A stretch of 64,000 nt of DNA. Origin: Anaerolineaceae bacterium UBA1363 (GTDB taxonomy: Bacteria > Chloroflexota > Anaerolineae > Anaerolineales > Anaerolineaceae). The notes below the pieces were generated by a model. The model ran no database searches and was not told where the DNA came from. It was given only the letters and a program-made list of their open reading frames with translations. The position numbers and the translations under genes are program-made. Below, piece after piece: positions 8,718-17,419 of the stretch. Where the stretch lies: contig DBRR01000021.1 in the NCBI GenBank assembly GCA_002306055.1, positions 48,259-112,258 of the forward strand, in the 5' to 3' direction. How positions within the stretch are numbered: position 1 is the first letter of the stretch; every line of letters starts with the position of its first letter.

Positions 8718-9443
8718 ATGCACGTTATTTCATGTTTGGATTATGCTGAAATGAGCCGGAAAACTGCCCGAATCATCGCTGCCCTGGTGCAGCTTAAGCC
8801 TCATTGTGTGCTTGGGCTCGCCACAGGTTCAACCCCGGTTGGCACCTACAAGGAACTTATCCGCTACCATTTGGAGGAAGATCTTGATTTTTCAAATGTG
8901 ACTACTGTCAATTTGGATGAATATTACGGATTAGGCCCTGAGCATGAGCAAAGTTACCGCTGCTTTATGCAGCGAAACTTGTTTGACCACATCAACATCC
9001 CCCCCGAAAACACCCATGTTCCCGACGGACTTACCCGCGATGTCGCCAGAACTTGCGCGGAATACGACAACCTGGTTGCCTCGCTTGGCGGCACAGACAT
9101 CCAGCTGGTGGGAATTGGAGATAACGGTCATATCGCCTTCAACGAGCCCAACACAGTCTTCGTGGCTAACACACACCTGGTGGACCTGGACGAAGATACG
9201 ATCAAAGCCAACGCGCGCTTTTTCGCGAGCGAAGGCGATGTGCCCCGGCAGGCTATCACCATGGGTATGCGCTCGATTTTCAGCGCAAAGTTGATCCTGC
9301 TTTTGGCGAGTGGACCAAATAAGGCTTCTGCCATTGCCCGGATGATCAAGGGTCCCATCGACCCGCAATTGCCGGCTTCCATCCTCCAATTGCACCCGAA
9401 TGTGGTGGTGATTGCGGTAAAAGAGGCTCTTGCGTTAGTCTGA
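8718..9443 (+). CDS. nagB: Glucosamine-6-phosphate deaminase
   Basis: A 241-residue sugar-phosphate isomerase. It converts glucosamine 6-phosphate to fructose 6-phosphate and ammonia, in amino-sugar catabolism in the cytosol. Signature motifs are LGLATGSTPVGTY (phosphate loop), VNLDEYYGL with the catalytic Asp, and VGIGDNGHIAFNEP with the catalytic His. The length matches the short Gram-positive-type NagB lacking the C-terminal allosteric extension. Start ATG 8718 is chosen over an upstream in-frame TTG because GGAG lies 6 bases before it. No nagA is nearby. Confidence 0.93.
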   Translation: MHVISCLDYAEMSRKTARIIAALVQLKPHCVLGLATGSTPVGTYKELIRYHLEEDLDFSNVTTVNLDEYYGLGPEHEQSYRCFMQRNLFDHINIPPENTHVPDGLTRDVARTCAEYDNLVASLGGTDIQLVGIGDNGHIAFNEPNTVFVANTHLVDLDEDTIKANARFFASEGDVPRQAITMGMRSIFSAKLILLLASGPNKASAIARMIKGPIDPQLPASILQLHPNVVVIAVKEALALV

Positions 9444-9478
9444 CCGGGCGAAAGCACTAATCGCCTGGAAAAACCATC

Positions 9479-9964
9479 TTAGATGATCTTTTCAGTATGC
9501 CCTGCCAGGTTGCGCAGAAGTTCCAACTGCCCGATGTGGTAGGCATGGTGAAACTCCATGAAAAACAGCATCCAGCCTCGTCGTGCAGGTCCCTGGAACG
9601 TAGGAATTTCCACGTCAAATTCAGCCTCGGTCATCAGGGCAATCTTTTCAAGGACTGCCTGATGCAACAGCTCATAGGCATCCATTATTTCATTATGAGT
9701 CATCAAGCCTGGTTCAGGACCCAAAACCGGCTCGGATCCGTATTTAAAACGGCTCAAGTCCGCCAAGCCCTCGGGCTTCTCGCCGCCTAAAAAGCCCAGG
9801 ATCGAGAGCAAGTTATTGGCCAGATGCCCTAAGGTCCATAGCATACAGTTACCGCCATTGGGGGGTTGGATGAGCATTTCAGAGTCACTCAATTCTTTTA
9901 TCTGTTCTTTAATGAGCTCGAAATTGCCTTCCAGCATCTTTTGATATTCGCTTGCCTTAATCAT
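9479..9964 (-). CDS. DinB-like (YfiT/DinB superfamily) protein
   Basis: A 161-residue four-helix-bundle protein. The three metal-ligand histidines typical of the DinB superfamily are visible: one in TLGHLANN (about residue 48) and two in FHHAYHIGQLELLR near residues 138-142. These proteins are often thiol-dependent S-transferases or damage-inducible proteins, but most have no known function. The gene sits alone between nagB (convergent) and an aldo/keto reductase. A GAGGAGAGG ribosome site precedes the ATG. The family call is firm; function is not assigned. Confidence 0.75.
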   Translation of the reverse strand: MIKASEYQKMLEGNFELIKEQIKELSDSEMLIQPPNGGNCMLWTLGHLANNLLSILGFLGGEKPEGLADLSRFKYGSEPVLGPEPGLMTHNEIMDAYELLHQAVLEKIALMTEAEFDVEIPTFQGPARRGWMLFFMEFHHAYHIGQLELLRNLAGHTEKII

Positions 9965-10131
9965 ATCCTCTCCTCGTTCATTGACTTCTGTTAGTACTCA
10001 CCTTTTCCGAAACATTCAATGCCTGAGTTCGCTATTCTGATGTTATTTTATTGTCCAGTTAACATTACTAGGCAGCAATATCACTCTGGAATGCTTAACT
10101 GCCAGGCACCAGTTCTATTTCCACATCCAAG

Positions 10132-11067
10132 TTAGGGAAGATTGCGTCCTTCGCTGGTATAGATGCGATACCAATCTTCGCGGCTAAGTGGGATGTCCAT
10201 ACCAGCGGCAATCTCACACAGTCGCTGGGTGTTCATCGTGCCGGCGATCATCTGCATCTTTGCCGGATGACGCGCGATCCAAGCTGCCACCGCGCCGTTC
10301 TTGGTGATCCCATATTTCCGTCCAACCTCTTCCAACGCAGTATTCAGCTCAGGAAAATCGGGGTTATCGATGTAGGTCCCTTCAATGACGCCATACTGAA
10401 AAGGCGACCAGGCTTGAATGGTCATGCTGTGCAGCCGACAGTAATCCAGCGTAGCCGAATCGCGGTCTTCCGAAAAGAGCAGGTTCGTGTTCATCCGCAC
10501 AGCGTGATTGATCATGCCAGTGTGAGCCGGGCCAAACTGGAGCTGGTTGGCAATCAGTTTATGGCTCGTGGCTTTCTGCAAGAGCTCAATCTGAGCGGAA
10601 TGCATGTTGCTTACACCAAAAGCGCGCACCTTACCACTGGCGTAAAGCTCGTCGAATGCTGCTGACACCTCTTCCGGCTCAAAAAGCGCATCCGGGCGAT
10701 GCAGGAGCAGCACGTCGAGCTGTTCGATCCCCAGGTTTTGCAGGGAGTTTTCAACAGACTTGAGGATGTGCGCGTATGAGAAGTCAAAGGCAACGTTTTG
10801 GCGCGCTTCATTCTGCACGATGCCGCACTTCGATTGAATCAATAATTGCGGGCGTAGACTAGGATTGGCTCGCAGCCACTCGCCAAAGTGGCGCTCGCAG
10901 GCGCCATTGCCGCCGTAGATATCAGCATGGTCAAAAAAATTGATACCCAATTCCAGAGCCGTCTTGAGGTGCAGGTCGAGCTGAGAACCTGAGAGGCGCG
11001 TAAGGCGCATACAGCCCAACACGAGCGCACTGGCTTGCATGTCGGGGGTGAGAGAGATGGTGTACAT
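10132..11067 (-). CDS. Aldo/keto reductase
   Basis: A 311-residue NADPH-dependent oxidoreductase of the YdhF-like group. Residues fit the TIM-barrel family: GCMRL at the start, GINFFDHADIYGG with the catalytic Asp and Tyr, the lysine in IQSKCGI, and the histidine in DVLLLHRPD. The C-terminal cofactor helix lies around MIAGTMNTQRL. ATG 11067 is preferred over an in-frame ATG at 11091 because AAAGGAG sits four bases before it. The substrate cannot be predicted. It is a lone gene. Confidence 0.85.
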   Translation of the reverse strand: MYTISLTPDMQASALVLGCMRLTRLSGSQLDLHLKTALELGINFFDHADIYGGNGACERHFGEWLRANPSLRPQLLIQSKCGIVQNEARQNVAFDFSYAHILKSVENSLQNLGIEQLDVLLLHRPDALFEPEEVSAAFDELYASGKVRAFGVSNMHSAQIELLQKATSHKLIANQLQFGPAHTGMINHAVRMNTNLLFSEDRDSATLDYCRLHSMTIQAWSPFQYGVIEGTYIDNPDFPELNTALEEVGRKYGITKNGAVAAWIARHPAKMQMIAGTMNTQRLCEIAAGMDIPLSREDWYRIYTSEGRNLP

Positions 11068-11149
11068 GGCGCTCCTTTCTTGTGATGCCAATAGATACTT
11101 ATTTTATACCCCAATTTTGTTGGAAATTGTGGGCAGGAGTGCCAACAGG

Positions 11150-12343
11150 CTACTCTTGCTGGATGCCCCAGCGGCTGGCGGGGACTGGTTCAAGCCGCGT
11201 AAACCCAGCGCGGGTGAAAAAACTGGCATACCCGATATCCGCGGCATCATAGCGCCCGGGTAAGGCTGGGCGAGGTTGGGTGATGTCATCCAAAGGCGAA
11301 ACTTGCAGGTGTGTGCCGCCCGCGCGCCATGCCTCGTTGATGACAGCCTTCAAGAGAAACACAAACAGTGAAGCGTGATCTGCTCGTTTCGCAAAGCTGA
11401 GCTGCCGAACTTGCCAGTGCTTGCCCCCCGGGGCAGTCTCCTCCTCCGAAGTAGGAGTTGCCTGTGGGACGAGTTCGCAGGCGCCGATCGCCTGCCCGTC
11501 CTCGATCAGCAGCACGCCCGACCGCAGCCCGGCCTTGACCAAATCTGCGATAGTGACGTTTTCAGCCTCGGATTGGGCTTCCTGCACTTCCAGGAATTTG
11601 GCTTTAATCTCGGAGCTTAGCCGGTCGACCTGGGTTTTGTCCAGCAGGTTGATCAGCGTGAGGTACTCCGCGGCTGTTTGAGGTAAATGCGCTGAGAACC
11701 GTGGCGGAACATTCCAGGGATTCTCTGCTTTACCGGCATACAGCGCGTTCTCGTACGCCTGATATTCGGGTGGCACAGGAAGGCGGTGGAGGTTGCAGAG
11801 ATATCTCACATCGTTGTAGTCATTTTCATCGAAGGGATAACCCAGGTGAAAATCCACCAGCCAATCGGCTTTGATACAGCGAACCTTCGCGTGGCCAATC
11901 TTGCCCTGGCCTGTCAGTGAATCGCCCGGGTATTCGACCCCGCCGACAATCTGCCCCTGGTCGTTGCGGACGTAGGAGTGGATGTCCACCTGGTGCCCGC
12001 CGCCGTCCTGAAGCACGAAGTTGTGCTCCCACTGGTCATCCCGCGGCACATGACCGTAGCCCAGGCGGTTGAGAATGCCCAGGAAGCGGGGCAGGTACTG
12101 GTGGTTGATGGCAATATCCAGGTCGGAATGCGGGCGTGTCTGCCAGCCCAGGTGCGCGTCTACCGCCCAACCGCCATCGACAACGATTGGGATTCCGGCA
12201 ATTTCAGCCAGGTCGATGATACGCAGGGTTTCTTCCTGATCCATTTCGGGAGACTGACTTGGTGTTGGGCAGAGCGGGACGCCTTTCAGGATTTCTTCAA
12301 GGGGATTTGGCTGACTTGGATCCTGTTCAGCAGGTGAGGGCAT
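11150..12343 (-). CDS. Lincosamide-nucleotidyltransferase-like domain fused to a GNAT-like domain
   Basis: A 397-residue two-domain protein. Residues about 36-205 resemble Lnu-type antibiotic nucleotidyltransferases: DGGWAVDAHLG (56-66), RPHSDLDIAI with the catalytic Asp pair, HQVDIHSYV, and FDENDYNDVRYL. After a 70-residue linker, the C-terminal half (about 265-390) looks like a degenerate GNAT acetyltransferase: GVLLIEDGQAIGACEL, then a strand WQVRQLSFA, a helix, and SFFTRAGFTRLE at the end. Classical Lnu proteins are about 160-270 residues, so this is unusually long. It may modify a lincosamide or another hydroxylated small molecule; resistance is not proven. It has its own ribosome site (AAAGGAT). 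Confidence 0.7.
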   Translation of the reverse strand: MPSPAEQDPSQPNPLEEILKGVPLCPTPSQSPEMDQEETLRIIDLAEIAGIPIVVDGGWAVDAHLGWQTRPHSDLDIAINHQYLPRFLGILNRLGYGHVPRDDQWEHNFVLQDGGGHQVDIHSYVRNDQGQIVGGVEYPGDSLTGQGKIGHAKVRCIKADWLVDFHLGYPFDENDYNDVRYLCNLHRLPVPPEYQAYENALYAGKAENPWNVPPRFSAHLPQTAAEYLTLINLLDKTQVDRLSSEIKAKFLEVQEAQSEAENVTIADLVKAGLRSGVLLIEDGQAIGACELVPQATPTSEEETAPGGKHWQVRQLSFAKRADHASLFVFLLKAVINEAWRAGGTHLQVSPLDDITQPRPALPGRYDAADIGYASFFTRAGFTRLEPVPASRWGIQQE

Positions 12344-12908
12344 GGCAAGCTATCCTTTTAGGCATGATACCGACGTTGCATGCACAATATAAGCAACGTC
12401 TGGCTGGATTATATCATTCAGAATCCTCACTACACGCATTCAAACGAAAGAGTAACTCAAATCCTGCTGGGCTAAAATGAGTTCCAGGTTGGTAAAAGCG
12501 GAGTGACTTTATCCTCTTTGAACACCAGAATCCTCCCTGCTGATAATTTAGAGGACAAATTCATTAAGTCGCGTTCCACAGCACCAATAAACCCAGGGCA
12601 ATTGCATCTAAATGAGAAAGATCACTCAAACAATTTTCGAGAATATCAAATAATAATCAATAATATTTCATATTTACTTAATATATTGGATTGATAAACC
12701 TGTTTTGGCAGTCGATTCACGGCAAAAAGAGTTCTTTTTAGCCAAACCCATTTCTTATTACTACTCAAACATAATTGTGTAACCCGCAAAGAGTGAGAAA
12801 TCTATTCAAAAGACCTGATTTCTAATCATTTTTGGTGGTTTTCCTGAAAAATAAGATGCGATTGCCCTGCCAATAAACACCCCCTCACAGCCAATAAACC
12901 AGCATTTC
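12344..12908. other. Long AT-rich intergenic region upstream of dnaN
   Basis: About 560 bp with no convincing gene on either strand. It is clearly richer in A/T than its surroundings, particularly 12640-12700. I looked for TTATCCACA-type DnaA boxes, as expected if this were an origin beside dnaN, and saw none. It may hold only promoters of the flanking divergent genes. Confidence 0.5.
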
Positions 12909-12937
12909 TGGAAAATTCAACCTCTTGCGGTTATACT
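12909..12937 (+). promoter_or_regulatory. Candidate dnaN promoter
   Basis: TGGAAA (12909-12914) and TATACT (12932-12937) are 17 bp apart and lie 34 bp before the dnaN start. The -35 box matches the consensus at four of six positions. Confidence 0.35.
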
Positions 12938-12971
12938 TAATTGAATCATAAAGCCATTTGTGGAGGATCTC

Positions 12972-14111
12972 ATGAAAGTAATCGTTCAACAGCAGCAGCT
13001 TGCCCACGGCGTAAGTGTGGTTTCCCGCGCTGTCACTTCCCGCAGCACTCTCCCTGTACTCTCGAATATCCTGGTCAAGACCGATGAGGGTCGCTTGCGG
13101 CTCTCGGCTACCAACCTCGAGCTCGGCATCAGCGCCTGGATCGGAGCGAAAGTCAGCGAGGAAGGTGGGCTGACCGTGCCCTCACGCACTTTCGTGGACC
13201 TTGTAAGCAACCTTCCCAGCGAAGACGTGATCCTTTCAGTGGACGAACGCACCCAATCTCTCAACGTTAAATGCGGCACGCTTAACACCGACATCAAAGG
13301 TATCAGCGCTGAAGAATTCCCGCCCATGCCAACGCCCGATGACGACACTGCCATTCCGTTGAACGTTGAAAACTTCAAAGAAATGATCCAGCGCGTGGTC
13401 TTCGCCGCCTCCACAGAAGACACCCGCCCCAACCTGACCGGCGTTCACATGAGCTTCCAGGGAGAAGTACTGGAGATGGCTGCCACAGATGGCTATCGCA
13501 TCTCCATCAGCAGAGCTACCATCGGGCACAAGCCTCCTCAAAATCTCGAAGCTCTGATCCCCGCCCGGGCCCTCAGTGAACTCTCGCGCATCGCAGTCAA
13601 CGGCGATGAAACCCTGCTGATGTCATTCCCAGCCGGACGCGGGCAGGTGATCTTCCACCTGAAGGACGCAGAACTGGTTTCACAACTGATAGAAGGCAAC
13701 TTCCCCAACTATACTGCGATCATCCCAGCCAGTTTCAAGACCCGCACCGTACTCAACACCGCCCAACTGCTGAAAGCCTGCAAACAGACCGAGATCATCG
13801 CCCGCGAGGGCAGTTACATCGCCCGGCTGGACATCCAACCCGAAGCCGGCAGTACAAGCAGTGGTCCTCAATTGGAGATTTCCGCCAATTCCGAGCAGAC
13901 TGGCTCATCCGAAGTAATCGTGGACGCCTCAGTGGATGGTGTGCCGCTGTTGATCTCCTTCAATATCCGCTACCTGCGCGAAGCCCTGGAAGTGATCAAG
14001 ACTGCCAACGTGCTGTTGGAAACCAACGCTGCCAACACTCCCGGCATGCTCCGCCCCGTTGGAGACGACAGCTTCAAGCACATTATCATGCCGATGAATG
14101 TAAACCGCTAA
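12972..14111 (+). CDS. dnaN: DNA polymerase III subunit beta (sliding clamp)
   Basis: A 379-residue sliding clamp, which encircles DNA and tethers the replicative polymerase. The three-fold repeated clamp architecture is evident: domain 1 from MKVIVQQQQLAHGVSVVSRA with RSTLPVLSNILV, domain 2 around FKEMIQRVVFAASTEDTRPNLTG (hallmark RPVLNG-like region), and domain 3 ending in PMNVNR, matching the usual MPMR-type C-terminus. Length is normal. ATG 12972 is chosen because GGAGGA lies 5-8 bases upstream; an in-frame GTG at 12960 overlaps that site. dnaA and recF, its usual neighbours, are absent, so replication genes are dispersed in this genome. Confidence 0.95.
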   Translation: MKVIVQQQQLAHGVSVVSRAVTSRSTLPVLSNILVKTDEGRLRLSATNLELGISAWIGAKVSEEGGLTVPSRTFVDLVSNLPSEDVILSVDERTQSLNVKCGTLNTDIKGISAEEFPPMPTPDDDTAIPLNVENFKEMIQRVVFAASTEDTRPNLTGVHMSFQGEVLEMAATDGYRISISRATIGHKPPQNLEALIPARALSELSRIAVNGDETLLMSFPAGRGQVIFHLKDAELVSQLIEGNFPNYTAIIPASFKTRTVLNTAQLLKACKQTEIIAREGSYIARLDIQPEAGSTSSGPQLEISANSEQTGSSEVIVDASVDGVPLLISFNIRYLREALEVIKTANVLLETNAANTPGMLRPVGDDSFKHIIMPMNVNR

Positions 14112-14137
14112 ATTATTTGTGGATTAAAAAGAAAAAG

Positions 14138-14165
14138 CTGGCTCAAAAGATCCGAGCCAGTTTTG
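14138..14165. terminator. Bidirectional terminator between dnaN and iorB
   Basis: CTGGCTC and GAGCCAG form a 7-bp stem with a 9-nt loop. TTTTG follows on the plus strand and A-rich sequence precedes it, so it can serve both convergent genes. Confidence 0.75.
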
Positions 14166-14179
14166 TTTTAAGGTTTAAC

Positions 14180-14764
14180 TTAACTTAGGCTTTTACCAAG
14201 CTCAAACGCCTGCTGGTTCAGCTCCACGTACTGCGGTTTGACGTTTTCGGCGATGATCCTGCCCCAATCGATCCCCTCAAGCCCCAGTTGGCGCACGCTG
14301 GCGCCCAGCAGGATGATGTTCATCACGCGTATATTGCCGAGCTTGCGGGCTTCCTCACTGGCATCCATCGCAACCATCTTGCCGGCACGCGCGCTAATCA
14401 GTTCAGCCGCGTTTTCGGGGTATTTTTCGCTGCCGTTTTGCACACCGATCGGGTAGACACGCACTCTGTTGAGGATTACGATCCCTTTGCCGTCCTCACG
14501 CAGGTATTCCAGGTTGCGCAGCACTTCGAGCTCCTCAAAACCGATGATCACGTCCGCTCTTTTGGCTTCAACAATCGGCGAGAAGACCTTCTCACCAAAG
14601 CGTACATGGGTTAGAACAGGACCTTCCCGCTGGGACATGCCGTGGACTTCGCTCATTTTCACATCGTAGCCCTGCGAAAGCAGCCCTTCTGTCAGCAACT
14701 TGCTGGCAAGAATGGTACCCTGCCCACCGACGCCGGTTAGTAGAATGTTTTTAGTGGTCATCAT
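14180..14764 (-). CDS. iorB: Indolepyruvate:ferredoxin oxidoreductase, beta subunit
   Basis: A 194-residue gamma-type domain of the 2-oxoacid:ferredoxin oxidoreductase family. It begins with NILLTGVGGQGTILASK, followed by SEVHGMSQREGPVLTHVRFG, both highly characteristic of IorB. With IorA it oxidatively decarboxylates aryl pyruvates (from Trp, Phe, Tyr) to aryl-acetyl-CoA, reducing ferredoxin. The start overlaps the iorA stop (ATGA); a second ATG three bases later is equally possible. The tight overlap implies translational coupling and 1:1 expression. The enzyme is typical of anaerobes fermenting amino acids. Confidence 0.92.
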   Translation of the reverse strand: MMTTKNILLTGVGGQGTILASKLLTEGLLSQGYDVKMSEVHGMSQREGPVLTHVRFGEKVFSPIVEAKRADVIIGFEELEVLRNLEYLREDGKGIVILNRVRVYPIGVQNGSEKYPENAAELISARAGKMVAMDASEEARKLGNIRVMNIILLGASVRQLGLEGIDWGRIIAENVKPQYVELNQQAFELGKSLS

Positions 14765-16542
14765 GCCTCCACTTTCTGAATAGCCTGCTTCGGGCACACT
14801 TGGGCGCACACGCTACAGCCAACGCATTTTTCAGGGTCAATGGACGATTTTTTCTTCGCTACCTGGAATACGATCGCCGGGCAGCCAGTCCGCGTACATT
14901 TTTTGCAGCCAATACAGACCTCTTCGTTTACCCAGTAAACCGAAGTAAAGGAACCTTTGAACTCCTCTTGGTCGATGGCGGTCTGCTTTTTGAGCGCGCA
15001 AGGCCAGCGGGTGATGATCACTGAGGGCTCCTGCAGACCCAGCGCCCAGTCCAGCGCTTGTTTGACCTCGGCAAGCTGGTTGGGATTGATAACCCGTACG
15101 TTCCTGAAGCCAAAAGCACGGGCGATCGCCTCAATGCTGACGGCTTCGGTGATTTCTCCCTGGATCGTGCGACCACTGCCTGGGTTGTCCTGCTGGCCAG
15201 TCATGGCGGTGATGCGGTTATCGAGCACGACGGTGATCAGGTTGCTTTTGTTGTAAGCAACGTCCAAAAGCGAATTGATGCCGGTGTGGAAGAAGGTCGA
15301 GTCGCCCAGAACCGAGACTACCCGCATCTTGTTGCCCTCAATGGTGTCGAAGACCTGCTGCGCGCCATGCCCAAGGCTGATGCTGGCTCCCATGCAGACG
15401 GTGGTCTCCATGGCGTGGTACGGCGCCCCGGATGCAAGTGTGTAACAGCCAATGTCGCCCGAAACCATGACGTTCTTTCGGCGGCCGAGCTCGTAAAAGA
15501 AGCCGCGATGCGGGCATCCGGCGCAAAGCGTCGGTGGCCGTGGGATCACAGCAGCGCGAACCTCGTCATCCACCGCGTATTTCTCACCATACATCACGGA
15601 GCGGATCACTTCCGGCTTCATTTCCCCATTTCGGGGGAAGATGTTTTTACCATCGCAGGCGATGCCTAAAGCCTGCACATGTTCCTCGATGTAGGGATCG
15701 TTTTCTTCGATAATGTAGATCTTTTGAACCTTGGAAGCAAACTCTCGAATTAAGTCGTCTGGCAGAGGATTGGTGAAACCCAGTTTAAGATAGGAAGCGT
15801 CACCCCCGAAGACTTCACGAGCATAGAGATAACAATCACCAGAGCAGATAATCCCGATGCCAGATTCATTCATCTCAAGGCGATTCCACTGGCAGTTGTT
15901 TGAATAGGCCTTTAATAGTGCTTGATTTGCCTGAACTTTGACTTTCATTGGGCCGGCGTTAGCCGGAACAGCCACGTACTTTTTGATGTTCTTGACGTAA
16001 GGCTTAAGCGGCACGTCCTTGCGCTCGCCCAGCTCCACCAGGCTCTTGGAATGGCAGACGCGCGTGGTCATTCTGAAAAGCACCGGGATATCGTATTGTT
16101 CGCTGATCTCAAAAGCCTCAAGCAGCATGTCTTTGCATTCCTGGCTGTCGGAAGGTTCGAACATTGGCGTCATGGCGGCTTTTGCGTAGTTGCGGTTATC
16201 CTGTTCGTTTTGGGATGAGAACTGGCCGGGCTCATCGGCCGTGACCACCACCGCGCCAGCATTGACGCCTATGTACGCAAAGGTAAAGAAGGGATCAGCT
16301 GCCACGTTTAATCCAACGTGCTTCATCGAGGCGATCGCCCGTGCGCCAGCCAGCGACGCGCCTATGACGGACTCGAGCGCGGTTTTCTCATTGGGCGCCC
16401 ATTCTGAATGGATCTCTTTATAAGTGGCGATGTTTTCAAGAATCTCGGTACTGGGGGTGCCCGGGTAAGCCGAGGCAAAGCGCACGCCTGCCTCCCAGGC
16501 TCCACGAGCAACAGCTTCGTTGCCAGTGATCAATTGTTTCAA
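14761..16542 (-). CDS. iorA: Indolepyruvate:ferredoxin oxidoreductase, alpha subunit
   Basis: A 593-residue subunit carrying the thiamine diphosphate active site and two ferredoxin-type clusters. The N-terminal pyrimidine-binding domain shows RFASAYPGTPSTEI. The TPP region contains LCAGCPHRGFFYEL, GDIGCYTLASGAPYHAMET, and the metal-binding GDSTFFHTG. The C-terminus has CIGCKKCTRTGCP and CVGCSVCAQVCP, which bind [4Fe-4S] clusters. TTG 16542 is the likeliest start because AGGAGG lies five bases upstream and the protein then begins MKQLITGNEAVARG as in homologs; a further upstream TTG at 16563 has no ribosome site. It is the first gene of an iorAB operon. Confidence 0.93.
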   Translation of the reverse strand: MKQLITGNEAVARGAWEAGVRFASAYPGTPSTEILENIATYKEIHSEWAPNEKTALESVIGASLAGARAIASMKHVGLNVAADPFFTFAYIGVNAGAVVVTADEPGQFSSQNEQDNRNYAKAAMTPMFEPSDSQECKDMLLEAFEISEQYDIPVLFRMTTRVCHSKSLVELGERKDVPLKPYVKNIKKYVAVPANAGPMKVKVQANQALLKAYSNNCQWNRLEMNESGIGIICSGDCYLYAREVFGGDASYLKLGFTNPLPDDLIREFASKVQKIYIIEENDPYIEEHVQALGIACDGKNIFPRNGEMKPEVIRSVMYGEKYAVDDEVRAAVIPRPPTLCAGCPHRGFFYELGRRKNVMVSGDIGCYTLASGAPYHAMETTVCMGASISLGHGAQQVFDTIEGNKMRVVSVLGDSTFFHTGINSLLDVAYNKSNLITVVLDNRITAMTGQQDNPGSGRTIQGEITEAVSIEAIARAFGFRNVRVINPNQLAEVKQALDWALGLQEPSVIITRWPCALKKQTAIDQEEFKGSFTSVYWVNEEVCIGCKKCTRTGCPAIVFQVAKKKSSIDPEKCVGCSVCAQVCPKQAIQKVEA

Positions 16543-16803
16543 TGCTTCCTCCTTTTCCGTCAAGGCGAATGGTGTGAGTGACGGGTCTGCTGTGTTTCAG
16601 TATAAACGAGAAAAGCTTTAAATGGGCCTGAAGCTCGAATTCCTATAATTAATCAGACCATTGGGACAATCAGACCGAAAGCTCACCTTGCTTTCTCTCC
16701 ATTAAGCACCTGCTCACTGGAAGCAATGGTTTGAAAAAGAATCTGCGAGGTGATGGCTTTCCAATCAGCGTGCAAATAATCCTAAATTAACCTAAATTTG
16801 GGC
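16543..16803. other. Intergenic region upstream of iorA
   Basis: No gene seen. It must contain the iorA promoter on the minus strand (a TATACT-like hexamer occurs near 16595-16600 on that strand), but no clear -35 or operator was found. Confidence 0.3.
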
Positions 16804-16832
16804 TTGACCCAAATCCGAAATGGGGTTAGAAT
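16804..16832 (+). promoter_or_regulatory. Promoter of tRNA-Arg
   Basis: TTGACC (16804-16809), a 17-bp spacer, and TAGAAT (16827-16832). The -10 box is 18 bp from the tRNA 5' end, consistent with a short leader. Confidence 0.7.
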
Positions 16833-16850
16833 CGCAATCCTTACAGAAAC

Positions 16851-16923
16851 GTCCTCGTAGCTTAATGGATAGAGCACCTGCTTGCGGAGCAGACGGTTGC
16901 GCGTTCGACTCGCGCCGGGGACA
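16851..16923 (+). tRNA. tRNA-Arg (anticodon GCG)
   Basis: The sequence folds into a full cloverleaf. The acceptor stem GTCCTCG pairs with CGGGGAC (one T-G wobble). The D-stem is GCTT/GAGC, the anticodon loop is TTGCGGA with GCG at 16884-16886, and the T-stem GCGCG/CGCGC is perfect around TTCGACT. The first anticodon-stem pair (C27-A43) is a mismatch. The discriminator is A and the CCA end is not encoded. It reads CGC/CGU codons for arginine. Confidence 0.93.
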
Positions 16924-17157
16924 TTCATTTTTTCCCCATTTACTATCAAAACTGAGCGAGTACCCCAGGGGTACTTATTCACCCTTTGCAAAGAACGCTA
17001 CCCATTTCAGGTCAGGCCTGTGAATGGACGTTTTTGATCAATTCGCCGCCACATCGCACCACTGACAGCAATTTATCGCCAGGAATTCCCCACAACCCAT
17101 CGTAAATCAAGAAAGGTCGCAAGAGTCCGCCCTCTCGAGATCCCTTGGAATCAAGAT

Positions 17158-17173
17158 TGTTTCACGTGAAACA
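17158..17173. promoter_or_regulatory. parS site (ParB-binding centromere), perfect 16-bp palindrome
   Basis: TGTTTCACGTGAAACA, identical to the canonical bacterial parS. ParB spreads from such sites to segregate the chromosome origin. It lies in a 500-bp gene-free interval with two relatives. Confidence 0.85.
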
Positions 17174-17236
17174 ATTCCATTGCTCTCCAGCCTGGTTATA
17201 GCGTTGAGAAAATCAAATTATTAACCCATGCGTTCA

Positions 17237-17252
17237 CGTTTCACGTTAAACA
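17237..17252. promoter_or_regulatory. parS-like site, two mismatches
   Basis: CGTTTCACGTTAAACA differs from canonical parS at positions 1 and 11. It is centred 79 bp from the perfect site. Confidence 0.5.
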
Positions 17253-17327
17253 CTAGCGGCTATGACCACCTGCTTAAGGTTTTTTTACTTCTTTTCGTGG
17301 AATTCAAATCATCAAAGCTCTTTTCTA

Positions 17328-17343
17328 TGTTTCACATGAAACA
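17328..17343. promoter_or_regulatory. parS-like site, one mismatch
   Basis: TGTTTCACATGAAACA differs from canonical parS only at one central base. Third member of the cluster. Confidence 0.7.
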
Positions 17344-17419
17344 TCGCTGCCCGAATCAGCGATAAAATGGGTACAGATCATGCATCGATTAGACTGACTG
17401 AAACCATCTGGAGGCGTTT

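Noticed and set aside
12344..12971. oriC directly upstream of dnaN
   Set aside because: The region is AT-rich but I found no DnaA boxes; the cluster at 28.9-29.1 kb is far better.
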